Of a stretch of DNA of 64,000 bases, positions 37,897 to 46,237 are shown piece after piece. The stretch is from NCBI GenBank assembly GCA_038106145.1, contig JAYODD010000002.1, forward strand, positions 124,001 to 188,000, given 5' to 3'. The notes beneath the pieces are model-generated. The model ran no database searches. It saw only the letters and a program-made list of their open reading frames with translations, and had not been told where the DNA came from. This DNA is from JBFJKD01 sp038106145. Its GTDB lineage: Bacteria > Pseudomonadota > Gammaproteobacteria > Pseudomonadales > Porticoccaceae. The position numbers and the translations under genes were made by a program. The number at the start of each line of letters is the position of its first letter. Position 1 is the first letter of the stretch.

Positions 37897-38694
37897 ATGA
37901 GTGAGCCCGTTTTGTACGAACAACAAGGACGCGTGGCAATTATCACCCTTAATCAGCCGCAAAGCCGCAATGCATTGTCCGATGAGCTGGTGCCATCGCT
38001 GGTGGACAAATTGCATCGCGCCAACGATGACGCCGGTGTCAGCTGCGTCATTATTACCGGTGCGGGCAGTAGTTTTTCCTCCGGTGGACACCTTGGCGAG
38101 ATCCGCGCGATGACCCAGGAGAAAAAGCTGAGCGCCCACCAGCTGCGCAACTGGTATCTGGATATGATTCAACAGATTCCGCGCACCATGCAGCAGATAT
38201 CGGTGCCCTGCATTGCCGCGGTAAACGGTTATGCGATTGGCGCCGGCTGCGACCTGACCATGATGTGCGATATACGCATTGCCTCTGAAAAAGCGGTTTT
38301 TGCGGAGAGTTTTATGCGGGTCGGGTTGATTCCTGGCGATGGCGGCGCCTGGTTCCTGCCGCGGGTGATCGGGCTGTCCCGCGCCTGCGAAATGAGTTAT
38401 ACCTGCGATTTTATCGACGCCGCCAAAGCGGAAAAATGGGGCATGGTTTCCGAGGTGGTTGCGCCGGACAAACTACTTGACGCGGCGCTGGCCATGGCCA
38501 ATCGCATTGCCGTCCATCCGCCGATCGGCGTACGCATGGCCAAGAAACTGCTGCGGGACTCTCAGGATATGCCCCTCGGCGCGGCGCTGGAAATGGCCGC
38601 TGGCATGCAGGCCATGCTGCAACTGACGGAGGACCATATCGAGGCAATTGACGCCACCCTGGAAAAACGCGATCCGGTGTTCAAGGGACGCTAG
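37897..38694 (+). CDS. Crotonase-superfamily protein with altered catalytic acids
   Basis: A 265-residue enoyl-CoA hydratase/isomerase fold. The oxyanion segments GAGSSFSSGG and GYAIGAGCDL are present. Aligned by eye with rat mitochondrial hydratase, the two catalytic glutamates are replaced by Asp119 and Phe139, while an Asp appears at 148 (PGDGG), closer to PaaG-type isomerases. A canonical hydratase reaction is therefore doubtful; isomerisation or ring chemistry is possible. A ribosome site precedes ATG 37897, 99 bases after the lyase gene. Confidence 0.8.
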   Translation: MSEPVLYEQQGRVAIITLNQPQSRNALSDELVPSLVDKLHRANDDAGVSCVIITGAGSSFSSGGHLGEIRAMTQEKKLSAHQLRNWYLDMIQQIPRTMQQISVPCIAAVNGYAIGAGCDLTMMCDIRIASEKAVFAESFMRVGLIPGDGGAWFLPRVIGLSRACEMSYTCDFIDAAKAEKWGMVSEVVAPDKLLDAALAMANRIAVHPPIGVRMAKKLLRDSQDMPLGAALEMAAGMQAMLQLTEDHIEAIDATLEKRDPVFKGR

Positions 38695-39012
38695 AGTACT
38701 GTTTCAATCTGAGACAAAGTTCGCTTTCGGCGCGGCGCCGAAATTCCGGATTTGCGATGAATTATGGTAAAACTGCAAATCACAGGTTTGTAGTAATACC
38801 GTGGGACTCGAAACACTCGCCGCAACAGGGTTAGGCTGTGCAGTATACATGCCCGGGAACGACCCGTGCCAGGGCGTGCCGCCCTGCCGGGAGGCATCCT
38901 GGGCCGTACCCACAGAAACGCCGTGTGGATGTTCTGTTTTTAGACCACAGTGATGGTGGTCGCGCATTTTTCGCATTTATTCAGTTAGATAAGCAACGTC
39001 GGGAGACCAGTG
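38695..39012. other. Regulatory-looking spacer before the flavin monooxygenase
   Basis: 318 bases with no gene. It holds a perfect 9-base inverted repeat TTTCGGCGC/GCGCCGAAA with a one-base centre (38725-38743) and a second imperfect dyad, CTGCAAATC (38773-38781) and GGTTTGTAG (38785-38793), 3 bases apart, of the size TetR-family repressors bind. No cognate regulator is adjacent. Confidence 0.55.
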
Positions 39013-40206
39013 ATGGAAGTAGGTGGATTTTATTTGCCCGTAGTGGGCAACAAAGAGCAAATTGAACAGGGTATGGCGGGCAAGCGCACCGATCTGTACC
39101 AGTACATGCTCAAGGAGCTGTCTGATCAGGCCAAATATATGGATGAGCACGGCTACTACGGTATTGGCACCACCGAGCACCACTTTCATATCGAAGGGGA
39201 GGAGGTGTCGACCAACCCGATTCTGATCGATCTGTATATTGCCATGCAGACCAAAAACCTCAAGGTGGGTCAGTTGGGTAACGTTTTGCCGGCCCACAAC
39301 CCGGTTCGTCTGGCGGAAGACATCGCCATGCTTGATCAAATGTCTGGCGGTCGTGCCTTTGCCGGATTTGCCCGCGGTTATCAGCCGCGCTGGGTGGCAA
39401 CGCTGGGACAGCAGATGGACGGTATGGCCAAGGCCAACGAGCTGGGTGCTGATGCCTACGACAAGCTCAAAAAGGATATTTACTACGATCACTTCGACAT
39501 CATCATGAAGGCGTGGAAGAACGACACCTTCTCCCACAAGAGCAAATTCTGGGAAATTCCCCCCGCCAATACCTATTGGGCCACTGGCGACGTGACCCGC
39601 AAGTACGGTCAGGGCGTGGATGAAAACAACATTCTGACGGAAATCGGTATTGCGCCGCCGACATTTAACAAGCGCATTCCCGACCTGTTTCAGCCGTTCA
39701 GCGTCTCGGAAAGCTCCATCGTGTGGGCCCAGGAAAATGACGTCACGCCGATTACCATCATCACCAACACCGAGGTCGCACAGTCCCATATACGCGCGGC
39801 CAAAGAAGCCGCCGACAAAGCGGGCAAGCCATACCGCATGGGTATGACCCGAGAAGTGATCGTGGCCGACACCGACGAAAAGGCTTACGAGATCGCCAGT
39901 AACGGTGGTTCGTACATCTGGTGTAACTTTTTCCAGCCGTTCGGTTTCAACGCGGCAGTTGCCAATCCCGGCGAAAGCCCGTTCGATGTGCCCAACAACT
40001 TCAAAACCATGGAAGAACGGGGCCTGGTTATCTGTGGTAGCCCCGACACCGTCAAGCGCAAGCTGGAGAAATTGTTTACCGACCTGCCCTGTGACTATTT
40101 CTGGTTGTTCAGCTACAACGGGCTGGTCTCCAACGAAAACATGTTGCGCAGTCTGGAATTGCTGACAGAAAAGGTATTTCCTCACTTTACCGACAAAATC
40201 AAGTAA
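39013..40206 (+). CDS. Luciferase-like (LLM class) flavin-dependent oxidoreductase
   Basis: A 397-residue bacterial-luciferase-fold protein: YGIGTTEHHFHIEGEEVSTNPI, LGNVLPAHNPVRLAEDIAMLDQMSGGRAFAGFARGYQPRW and CGSPDTVKRKLEKL near the end are classic LLM motifs. Such enzymes use FMNH2 from a separate reductase for hydroxylation, Baeyer-Villiger or desulfonation reactions. No reductase gene is adjacent. ATG 39013 is preferred over GTG 39010 because GGGAGA lies 6 bases ahead. In this setting it could oxygenate or open a cyclic ketone; that is inference. Confidence 0.83.
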   Translation: MEVGGFYLPVVGNKEQIEQGMAGKRTDLYQYMLKELSDQAKYMDEHGYYGIGTTEHHFHIEGEEVSTNPILIDLYIAMQTKNLKVGQLGNVLPAHNPVRLAEDIAMLDQMSGGRAFAGFARGYQPRWVATLGQQMDGMAKANELGADAYDKLKKDIYYDHFDIIMKAWKNDTFSHKSKFWEIPPANTYWATGDVTRKYGQGVDENNILTEIGIAPPTFNKRIPDLFQPFSVSESSIVWAQENDVTPITIITNTEVAQSHIRAAKEAADKAGKPYRMGMTREVIVADTDEKAYEIASNGGSYIWCNFFQPFGFNAAVANPGESPFDVPNNFKTMEERGLVICGSPDTVKRKLEKLFTDLPCDYFWLFSYNGLVSNENMLRSLELLTEKVFPHFTDKIK

Positions 40207-40218
40207 GTCCACGCGCTG

Positions 40219-40244
40219 CTGGAACCGGTGGAGCTCGGTTCCAG
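40219..40244. terminator. Hairpin after the LLM oxidoreductase gene
   Basis: A perfect 9-base stem CTGGAACCG (40219-40227) / CGGTTCCAG (40236-40244) with an 8-base loop, 12 bases after the stop. No T-run follows, so it may be an mRNA-stabilising or weak termination hairpin rather than a classical terminator. Confidence 0.5.
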
Positions 40245-40437
40245 TGGTGCCTGATCGGCATCACCGGCGAACACCGCGCGCAAACAGGGAAAACTCTGTT
40301 CAGGGGAGGTGCGGCGGTTGATGCTACCGGCGGGTAATGGAGTCGCATTTCGAGTATACTTGGCGCCGAACCATCGTTGGCTATTATCTGCCGACGCCCA
40401 GTACTCGCAAACTGCCTGAATTTACGAGAGTGTGGCG

Positions 40438-41583
40438 ATGACCATGAGCGACCGCGCAGTGTACGCCGCGGAACACGAACTTTTCCGCCAAACCGCCCGG
40501 CGGTTTTTTCGCGAGCATCTGGAGCCGAATATCGACAGCTGGGAAGATCAGGGTATCGTCCCGCGGCAGTTCTGGCGCGACGCGGGAAAAAAGGGGTTGT
40601 TGTGCTGTGGTATCCCGGAGGCCTATGGCGGTCCCGGCGCGGATTTTCGCTACAACATGATTGTCTCGGAAGAAATCGGCTACGCCATCGGTGGTGGCAG
40701 TTGCAGCTTTGCCCTGCAATCGGATATCACCGCCTACTATCTTCTCAACCATGGTAGTGAGGAATTGAAACGCCGCTGGTTGCCGGGCATGGTCAGCGGC
40801 GAGGTTGTTTCCGCGATTGCGATGACTGAACCAGGTGCAGGCAGCGATTTAAAAGCGGTACGCACCAGCGCCGTGCGCCAGGGCGATGAGTACGTCATCA
40901 ATGGACAAAAAACCTTTATTACCAACGGACAACATTGCGATTTTGTGATCGTGGTGTGCAAGACCGACCCGGAGCAGGGCGCCCACGGCATGAGTTTGAT
41001 CATCGTCGAAAGCGACCGTGTCGGATTTGAACGGGGTCGCAACCTGGACAAAATCGGACAGAAGGCGGCCGATACCTCGGAAATGTTTTTTACCGACGTG
41101 CGCGTTCCGGCCAGTAACCTGATTGGCGAAGCCGGTCGTGGTTTTGCCTGTCTCATGGACGAGTTGCCCCGCGAGCGCCTGACTGTGGCATTTCGGGCCT
41201 GGGCGGAAGCCCAGCGCGCGTTCGATATTACAGTGGACTACGTCAAACAACGGGAGGCGTTTGGCAAGCCGTTGATGGCGTTCCAGAATACCCAGTTCAA
41301 ACTGGCGGAGGTGCGCGCTAATCTCGCGGTCGGCTGGGCCTATCTCGACCAGTGTCTGGAAAAGATACTGGCGGGGACCATGACCGCCGAGGAGGGGGCC
41401 ATCGCCAAACTGTGGACCACTGAACGGGAGGGGGAGATTGTCGACGAGTGTCTACAATTGTTTGGTGGTTACGGTTATATGCGCGAGTACCCCATAGCGC
41501 GTATGTATACTGACGCTCGTATTCGGCGCATTTACGGCGGAACCTCGGAGATTATGAAACTGTTTATCAGTAGATTCATTTAA
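40438..41583 (+). CDS. Acyl-CoA dehydrogenase B of the island
   Basis: A 381-residue ACAD of the long-chain-like group: AIAMTEPGAGSDLKAVRTSAV, NGQKTFITNGQHCDFVIVV, FGKPLMAFQNTQFKLAEV, LQLFGGYGYMREYPIARMYTDARI and RIYGGTSEIMKLFISR. The flavin and ETF contacts appear intact. ATG 40438 is chosen (GAGAG upstream); GTG 40432 and ATG 40444 are in-frame alternatives. It precedes the HMG-CoA-synthase-like and thiolase genes, consistent with the first step of a side-chain or ring-fragment beta-oxidation. Confidence 0.85.
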   Translation: MTMSDRAVYAAEHELFRQTARRFFREHLEPNIDSWEDQGIVPRQFWRDAGKKGLLCCGIPEAYGGPGADFRYNMIVSEEIGYAIGGGSCSFALQSDITAYYLLNHGSEELKRRWLPGMVSGEVVSAIAMTEPGAGSDLKAVRTSAVRQGDEYVINGQKTFITNGQHCDFVIVVCKTDPEQGAHGMSLIIVESDRVGFERGRNLDKIGQKAADTSEMFFTDVRVPASNLIGEAGRGFACLMDELPRERLTVAFRAWAEAQRAFDITVDYVKQREAFGKPLMAFQNTQFKLAEVRANLAVGWAYLDQCLEKILAGTMTAEEGAIAKLWTTEREGEIVDECLQLFGGYGYMREYPIARMYTDARIRRIYGGTSEIMKLFISRFI

Positions 41584-41666
41584 TTGTTTGCGGTCTGCGC
41601 CGGCGTCCCTGAAGACGTCTCGCGCAGGGGCAGCTTCACAACCATGGCAACCAGCGGGAACCTACT

Positions 41667-43112
41667 ATGATTGGTATTACAGCTTATGGCGCGTACTTGC
41701 CGCGCATGCGATTGCAGAAAAAGGCGATAGCGGACGCTAATGCCTGGTTCGATGCGGGACTCAGGGGTCTCGCCAAGGGCGAGAAGGCCGTGTGCAACTG
41801 GGACGAGGATGCGATCACCATGGCGACGGAGGCGTTTGCCGACTGTTTGGGTAAAATCCCCGAAAAATCGCCCGCCGCACTGCTGCTTGCCTCTACCACG
41901 TTGCCGTTTGGCGACCGTCAGAACTCTGTAGTTGTGGCCGAAGCGCTGAACCTCGACACCGCCAATCTACGCACGGCGGATATCACCTCGTCGCAACGGG
42001 CGGGTACCTCGGGACTGCTGTTAGCGCTGGATATGGCGGCCTCTGGTCGTGGCGACGCGGTGCTGGTGGCGTCCGATCACCGGCGCACCAAATGTGCGTC
42101 GCGGGAAGAAATGCTGTACGGGGACGGCGCTGCGGCGATTGCGGTAGGCAACGATGCGGTGATTGCCGAACTGCTTGGTTCCCACAGCGAGGCGGTGGAT
42201 TTTATCGACCATTTTCGTGGCGAGGGTCACGACTTTGACTATGGCTGGGAAGAGCGCTGGGTGCGCGATGAAGGCTATATGAAAATCATACCGCCTGCGG
42301 TTAACAAGTTGCTGGAACATTGCGATGTCAAAGCCAGTGATATCGCCCATGCGGTATTCGCTACCGATCAGGGCCGGGTACCGGCGGACCTGGCGAAGAC
42401 GCTGGGTATCAACGGGGATGCCCTGGCGGATAATCTTTTGCAGGTAGCAGGTCACACCGGAGCTGCCCACCCGTTGCTGTTGCTTGCCCATCGGCTCGAG
42501 CAGGCCGCGCCGGGTGATCTGATTTTGTTGACCGGATTCGGCCAGGGTTGTGATGCCCTGCTGTTCAGGGCCACCGCTGCCATCAAAAACAAACGTCCGG
42601 TGCGCGGCGTATCCGGTTGCCTTAACGCCGGTCGCCCCGAGGAGAACTACAATAAATTTCAATCTTTTAACGACTTGCTGGAAAAAGAAATGGGCAAGCG
42701 TTCGGAGGTCAACAAGCAGGCCTATCTGTCCGCCATGTATCGCAACCGCGGTTTAACCAACCGTTTTCTCGGCGGCAAGTGCACCGCCTGCAATACGGTG
42801 CAAATGCCCAAGCATCTGTATTGCGTTAACCCCGACTGCGGTGCCTATGATACCCAGGTTGACCATCCCATGGCCGCCACCCGCGGGAAAGTAGCCACCT
42901 GGACCGCCGACCGCCTGACGTTTGACTACAACCCGCCGGCCTATTTTGGTCTGATTGCGTTCGCGGGCGGTGGTCGCCTGATGATGGATATGACCGAGGT
43001 GGACCCGGCGACATTTGATACGGGTGCCGAAGTGTCGGTGCATTTCCGCATCAAACAAATCGACAGTCAAAATGGGTTCCGTAAATATTTCTGGAAAGCG
43101 ATACCCGTTTAA
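41667..43112 (+). CDS. Fused HMG-CoA-synthase-like / DUF35 (OB-fold, zinc-ribbon) protein
   Basis: 481 residues. Residues 1-310 have the thiolase/HMG-CoA synthase fold (GITAYGAYLPRMRL, ADITSSQRAGTSGLLLALDMA, YGDGAAAIAVGND). At the usual nucleophile position the sequence is SSQRAGT, so the catalytic Cys is Gln110. Residues about 360-480 form a DUF35 module: zinc ribbon Cys372, Cys375, Cys386, Cys391 and an OB-fold. In archaea separate thiolase, HMG-CoA synthase and DUF35 proteins form one channelling complex; here two parts are fused and a thiolase gene follows 44 bases later. A scaffold or retro-aldol role is more likely than HMG-CoA synthesis. Confidence 0.82.
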   Translation: MIGITAYGAYLPRMRLQKKAIADANAWFDAGLRGLAKGEKAVCNWDEDAITMATEAFADCLGKIPEKSPAALLLASTTLPFGDRQNSVVVAEALNLDTANLRTADITSSQRAGTSGLLLALDMAASGRGDAVLVASDHRRTKCASREEMLYGDGAAAIAVGNDAVIAELLGSHSEAVDFIDHFRGEGHDFDYGWEERWVRDEGYMKIIPPAVNKLLEHCDVKASDIAHAVFATDQGRVPADLAKTLGINGDALADNLLQVAGHTGAAHPLLLLAHRLEQAAPGDLILLTGFGQGCDALLFRATAAIKNKRPVRGVSGCLNAGRPEENYNKFQSFNDLLEKEMGKRSEVNKQAYLSAMYRNRGLTNRFLGGKCTACNTVQMPKHLYCVNPDCGAYDTQVDHPMAATRGKVATWTADRLTFDYNPPAYFGLIAFAGGGRLMMDMTEVDPATFDTGAEVSVHFRIKQIDSQNGFRKYFWKAIPV

Positions 43113-43156
43113 TAACCAGATAGATCTACCCGCGTAACAACACAGGAGTTACGAAT

Positions 43157-44359
43157 ATGGCGAGCGGAATTAAAGATAAAGTTGCAATACTTGGTATGGG
43201 CTGCAGTAAGTTCGGCGAGCGTTGGGATTGCGAGCCCGCCGATTTGATGGCCGAAGCGTTCGAAGAGTGCCTGGCTGACGCCGGTATCGAAAAAAATCAG
43301 ATTGAGGCTGCCTGGCAGTCCACGGCAGTGGATGCTTTTAGTGTGGGGCCCGGTTCGATGCCCCTCAGTATGGGTTTACGGTTGCCGTATATTCCGGTCA
43401 CGCGGCTGGAAAATTACTGCGCCAGCGGTACCGAGGCGTTTCGCGCCGCCTCCTATGCGGTGGCCTCGGGTGCCTGCGATATTGCCCTGGCTCTCGGTTT
43501 TGAAAAATTAAAGGATACCGGCTATGGCGGTCTGCCCCAGCGTTCCCGCGGGGTGAGTAACGATCTGTACTACCCCAACCTGTCGGCGCCCGGTATGTTC
43601 GCCCAGCTGGCCGCGGGTTACCGCGCCAAATACGGCACCAGCATGCAGGATCTCAAGCGGGCCATGGCCCACGTGTCGGTTAAAAGTCACGCCAACGGGA
43701 TCAAAAACCCGAAAGCACATCTGCGCCGCGCGATTACCGAGGAGCAGGCGCTGAATGCACCGATGATTGCCGAGCCGATTGGATTATTCGATTGCTGTGG
43801 CGTGAGCGATGGTGCTGCGGCAGCCATCGTCACCACGCCGGAAATTGCACGCCGTCTGGGCAAGCACAATCTGGTTACCGTGAAAGCGCTGCAACTGTGC
43901 GCTTCCAACGGTCAGGAAGGTGGTTACGACAACTGGGATGGATCCTTCGTACACACCACCCGGGTCGCCGCCAAGCGCGCCTACGCCGAAGCGGGGGTGA
44001 GCAAACCGCGGGACGAAATTTCCATGACGGAGGTTCACGATTGTTTCTCGGTAACTGAAATGGTCACCATGGAAGATCTGTTTTTGTCGGATGACGGCGG
44101 CGCGGTGAAGGATGTATTGGACGGTATGTTCGATGCCGATGGCAAGATTCCCTGCCAGATCGACGGTGGACTGAAATGTTTCGGCCACCCCATTGGCGCG
44201 TCTGGCCTGCGTATGATTTACGAAATGTACCTGCAACTGTCCGGCAACGCCGGAGAGCGGCAACTGGCTAACCCAAAACTCGGATTGACGCACAATCTCG
44301 GTGGCTTCCCGCACCAGAACGTGGTCAGTGTCGCCATCGTCGGCCGCCACGACGCGTGA
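43157..44359 (+). CDS. SCP2-type thiolase
   Basis: A 400-residue thiolase of the SCP-x/archaeal acetoacetyl-CoA thiolase group. The nucleophile is Cys88 (LENYCASGTEAF). The HDCFSV and GGLKCFGHPIGASG motifs carry the catalytic His and second Cys/His, so it should be active. It has the NxCASG wording of SCP2 thiolases rather than FadA. It follows the HMGS-like/DUF35 fusion directly and probably forms a complex with its DUF35 module, as in archaeal and actinobacterial steroid-side-chain systems. Ribosome site: CAGGAG. Confidence 0.87.
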   Translation: MASGIKDKVAILGMGCSKFGERWDCEPADLMAEAFEECLADAGIEKNQIEAAWQSTAVDAFSVGPGSMPLSMGLRLPYIPVTRLENYCASGTEAFRAASYAVASGACDIALALGFEKLKDTGYGGLPQRSRGVSNDLYYPNLSAPGMFAQLAAGYRAKYGTSMQDLKRAMAHVSVKSHANGIKNPKAHLRRAITEEQALNAPMIAEPIGLFDCCGVSDGAAAAIVTTPEIARRLGKHNLVTVKALQLCASNGQEGGYDNWDGSFVHTTRVAAKRAYAEAGVSKPRDEISMTEVHDCFSVTEMVTMEDLFLSDDGGAVKDVLDGMFDADGKIPCQIDGGLKCFGHPIGASGLRMIYEMYLQLSGNAGERQLANPKLGLTHNLGGFPHQNVVSVAIVGRHDA

Positions 44360-44401
44360 CTGCTCCAACCCGAGGGACACTGATCCGCGCGCAGGGTAGT
44401 T

Positions 44402-44423
44402 GCGGACGGAGTACTTCGTCCGC
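44402..44423. other. Hairpin upstream of mcd-like gene
   Basis: GCGGACGGA/TTCGTCCGC (one G-T pair) closes a GTAC loop between the thiolase stop and the next start. There is no T-run. It could be an RNA processing or stability hairpin or an operator. Confidence 0.4.
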
Positions 44424-44475
44424 CGGTCCTGGCCAGTGGTGCGAATCCCGAGTGCAAAGTGATGAGTGAAGAGTG

Positions 44476-46185
44476 ATGAAGCTTGAGGTTGAGGCAGCGG
44501 CCACCGCTGTTGCGGGCAACGATGTAACGATCGCGCAACAATCGCTGGCCCTGGTAGAGGGCTTGCTGGAGCGGGCGCTGGGGAATATTAAATCGGCCTG
44601 TAGTGTCGAGGGCCGCCTGCTCCCCGAGCGCCTCGATCAATATCAACTGGCCGGTTACGACCTGTCGTTTTGCGCCGCTGAAATTGCCGCCGGAAAGGCG
44701 CTGATCGAATACGCGCAACGGTGCGGCGTCACCGACCCGCGCTTGTCTTGGGTAGCTTGCCAGTTTATTGCGGAATCCTTGCAGAGCATTGCCGCCCGTT
44801 TGCGCGCGCGACCGGCGGATTATGGACTTGGCGGCTCGCGCATTGCGGAGTGTTTCGCCGCCGTGGATAAGCTGGGTCTCGCCGGGCATTATCTGCGCAG
44901 TCAAATGATGGCCGATCTGGGGCGGGCCCTGCTTCGAGAGGGCGGCGAATTTTTACCCGCCGGTCTCGATCAGGAAAAAGAAATTATTCGCGATACATTT
45001 CGGCGCTTCGCCAACGATGTGGTCATGCCCCTGGCGGAAGATATTCATCGCGAAGACCTGGATGTGCCGGAGGCGATCCTGGCGCCACTGCGGGAGATGG
45101 GCTGTTTTGGCCTGTCCATTCCGGAGCGCTTTGGCGGCCTGCAACCGGATGAGGGCGACGATAGCCTGTCGATGCTACTGGTAACCGAGGAACTGTCCCG
45201 CGGTTCCCTGGGTGCGGCGGGCAGTTTAATTACCCGCCCGGAAATTCTCGCCCGCGCCTTGCTCAAAGGCGGTACTCAGGCGCAACAGGCGCACTGGTTG
45301 CCGCGGGTGGCAAGTGGCGAAACGCTGTGCGCCATCGCGCTGACGGAGCCCGATTACGGATCGGACCTGGCGTCGGTCAAGCTCAAGGCCACCCCAACTA
45401 CCGGGGGCTGGTTGCTTAACGGCAGTAAAACCTGGTGTACATTTTCCGGTGCCGCCAACGTTATTTTGACCCTGGGGCGCACCGGCGCGGACAGTGACGG
45501 GTATAAAGGACTGAGCTTTTTTCTGGTGGAAAAACCGCGTACTGCCGGCCATCGCTACGACGTGGTTCAGGAGGGTGGTGGCAAGTTGACCGGCAAGGCA
45601 ATCGCCACTATTGGTTACCGGGGTATGCATTCCTTTGATGTTTTTTTTGAGGATTATTTTGTCCCCGAGGAAAACTTGCTGGGAGGCGACAACGGTCTGG
45701 GCAGGGGTTTTTACTATGCCATGGCGGGCCTCACCGGTGGGCGCATGCAAACTTCGGCGCGCGCCTGTGGCGTGATGCAGGCAGCCTGTGAACAGGCTGC
45801 CGCCTATGCGCTGGAGCGCAAGGTCTTTGCCCGGCCGATAGCCGATTATCAGCTGACGTTGGTCAAACTCAGTCGCATGATTGTGGCGCTGGAGGCGTCC
45901 CGACAGTTTAGTTATGCGGTGGCGCGGCGCGTCGATGCAGGCGGCGGGCAGATGGAAGCGAGCCTGGTGAAATTATTTGCCTGCCGTGCGGCCGAGTGGG
46001 TAACCCGGGAGGCGCTGCAAATTCACGGCGGCATGGGCTACGCAGAGGAAGTGCCGGTGAGCCGTTATTTCGTCGACGCGCGGGTACTGTCGATTTTTGA
46101 AGGGGCCGAAGAAACGCTGGCGCTAAAAGTTATCTCGCGGGAACTGATCGCCAATGCGCAATCAGGTGCGGTTGATCCAGATTAG
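44476..46185 (+). CDS. mcd: Methylsuccinyl-CoA dehydrogenase-like acyl-CoA dehydrogenase
   Basis: 569 residues: an N-terminal helical extension of about 165 residues, absent from ordinary ACADs, then a complete ACAD core (CAIALTEPDYGSDLASVKLKA, NGSKTWCTFSGAANVILTLGR, TIGYRGMHSFDVFFEDYFVPEENLLGG, QIHGGMGYAEEVPVSRYFVDARVL). The extension plus the YRGM and GRMQTSARACGVMQAA segments resemble (2S)-methylsuccinyl-CoA dehydrogenase of the ethylmalonyl-CoA pathway, which makes mesaconyl-C1-CoA. mct, meh and a CitE-type lyase in the same island support this. ccr and ecm are not in the window. Another branched diacyl-CoA substrate is possible. Confidence 0.66.
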   Translation: MKLEVEAAATAVAGNDVTIAQQSLALVEGLLERALGNIKSACSVEGRLLPERLDQYQLAGYDLSFCAAEIAAGKALIEYAQRCGVTDPRLSWVACQFIAESLQSIAARLRARPADYGLGGSRIAECFAAVDKLGLAGHYLRSQMMADLGRALLREGGEFLPAGLDQEKEIIRDTFRRFANDVVMPLAEDIHREDLDVPEAILAPLREMGCFGLSIPERFGGLQPDEGDDSLSMLLVTEELSRGSLGAAGSLITRPEILARALLKGGTQAQQAHWLPRVASGETLCAIALTEPDYGSDLASVKLKATPTTGGWLLNGSKTWCTFSGAANVILTLGRTGADSDGYKGLSFFLVEKPRTAGHRYDVVQEGGGKLTGKAIATIGYRGMHSFDVFFEDYFVPEENLLGGDNGLGRGFYYAMAGLTGGRMQTSARACGVMQAACEQAAAYALERKVFARPIADYQLTLVKLSRMIVALEASRQFSYAVARRVDAGGGQMEASLVKLFACRAAEWVTREALQIHGGMGYAEEVPVSRYFVDARVLSIFEGAEETLALKVISRELIANAQSGAVDPD

Positions 46186-46237
46186 AGCGCTGCGAAAAGT
46201 ATCGTCAAATACACTGAAATTAAGGGGAGTCGCAAGC

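Noticed and set aside
38977..40212. 411-codon minus-strand frame opposite the LLM gene
   Set aside because: It is antisense to a clear luciferase-family protein, with no ribosome site or recognisable domain.
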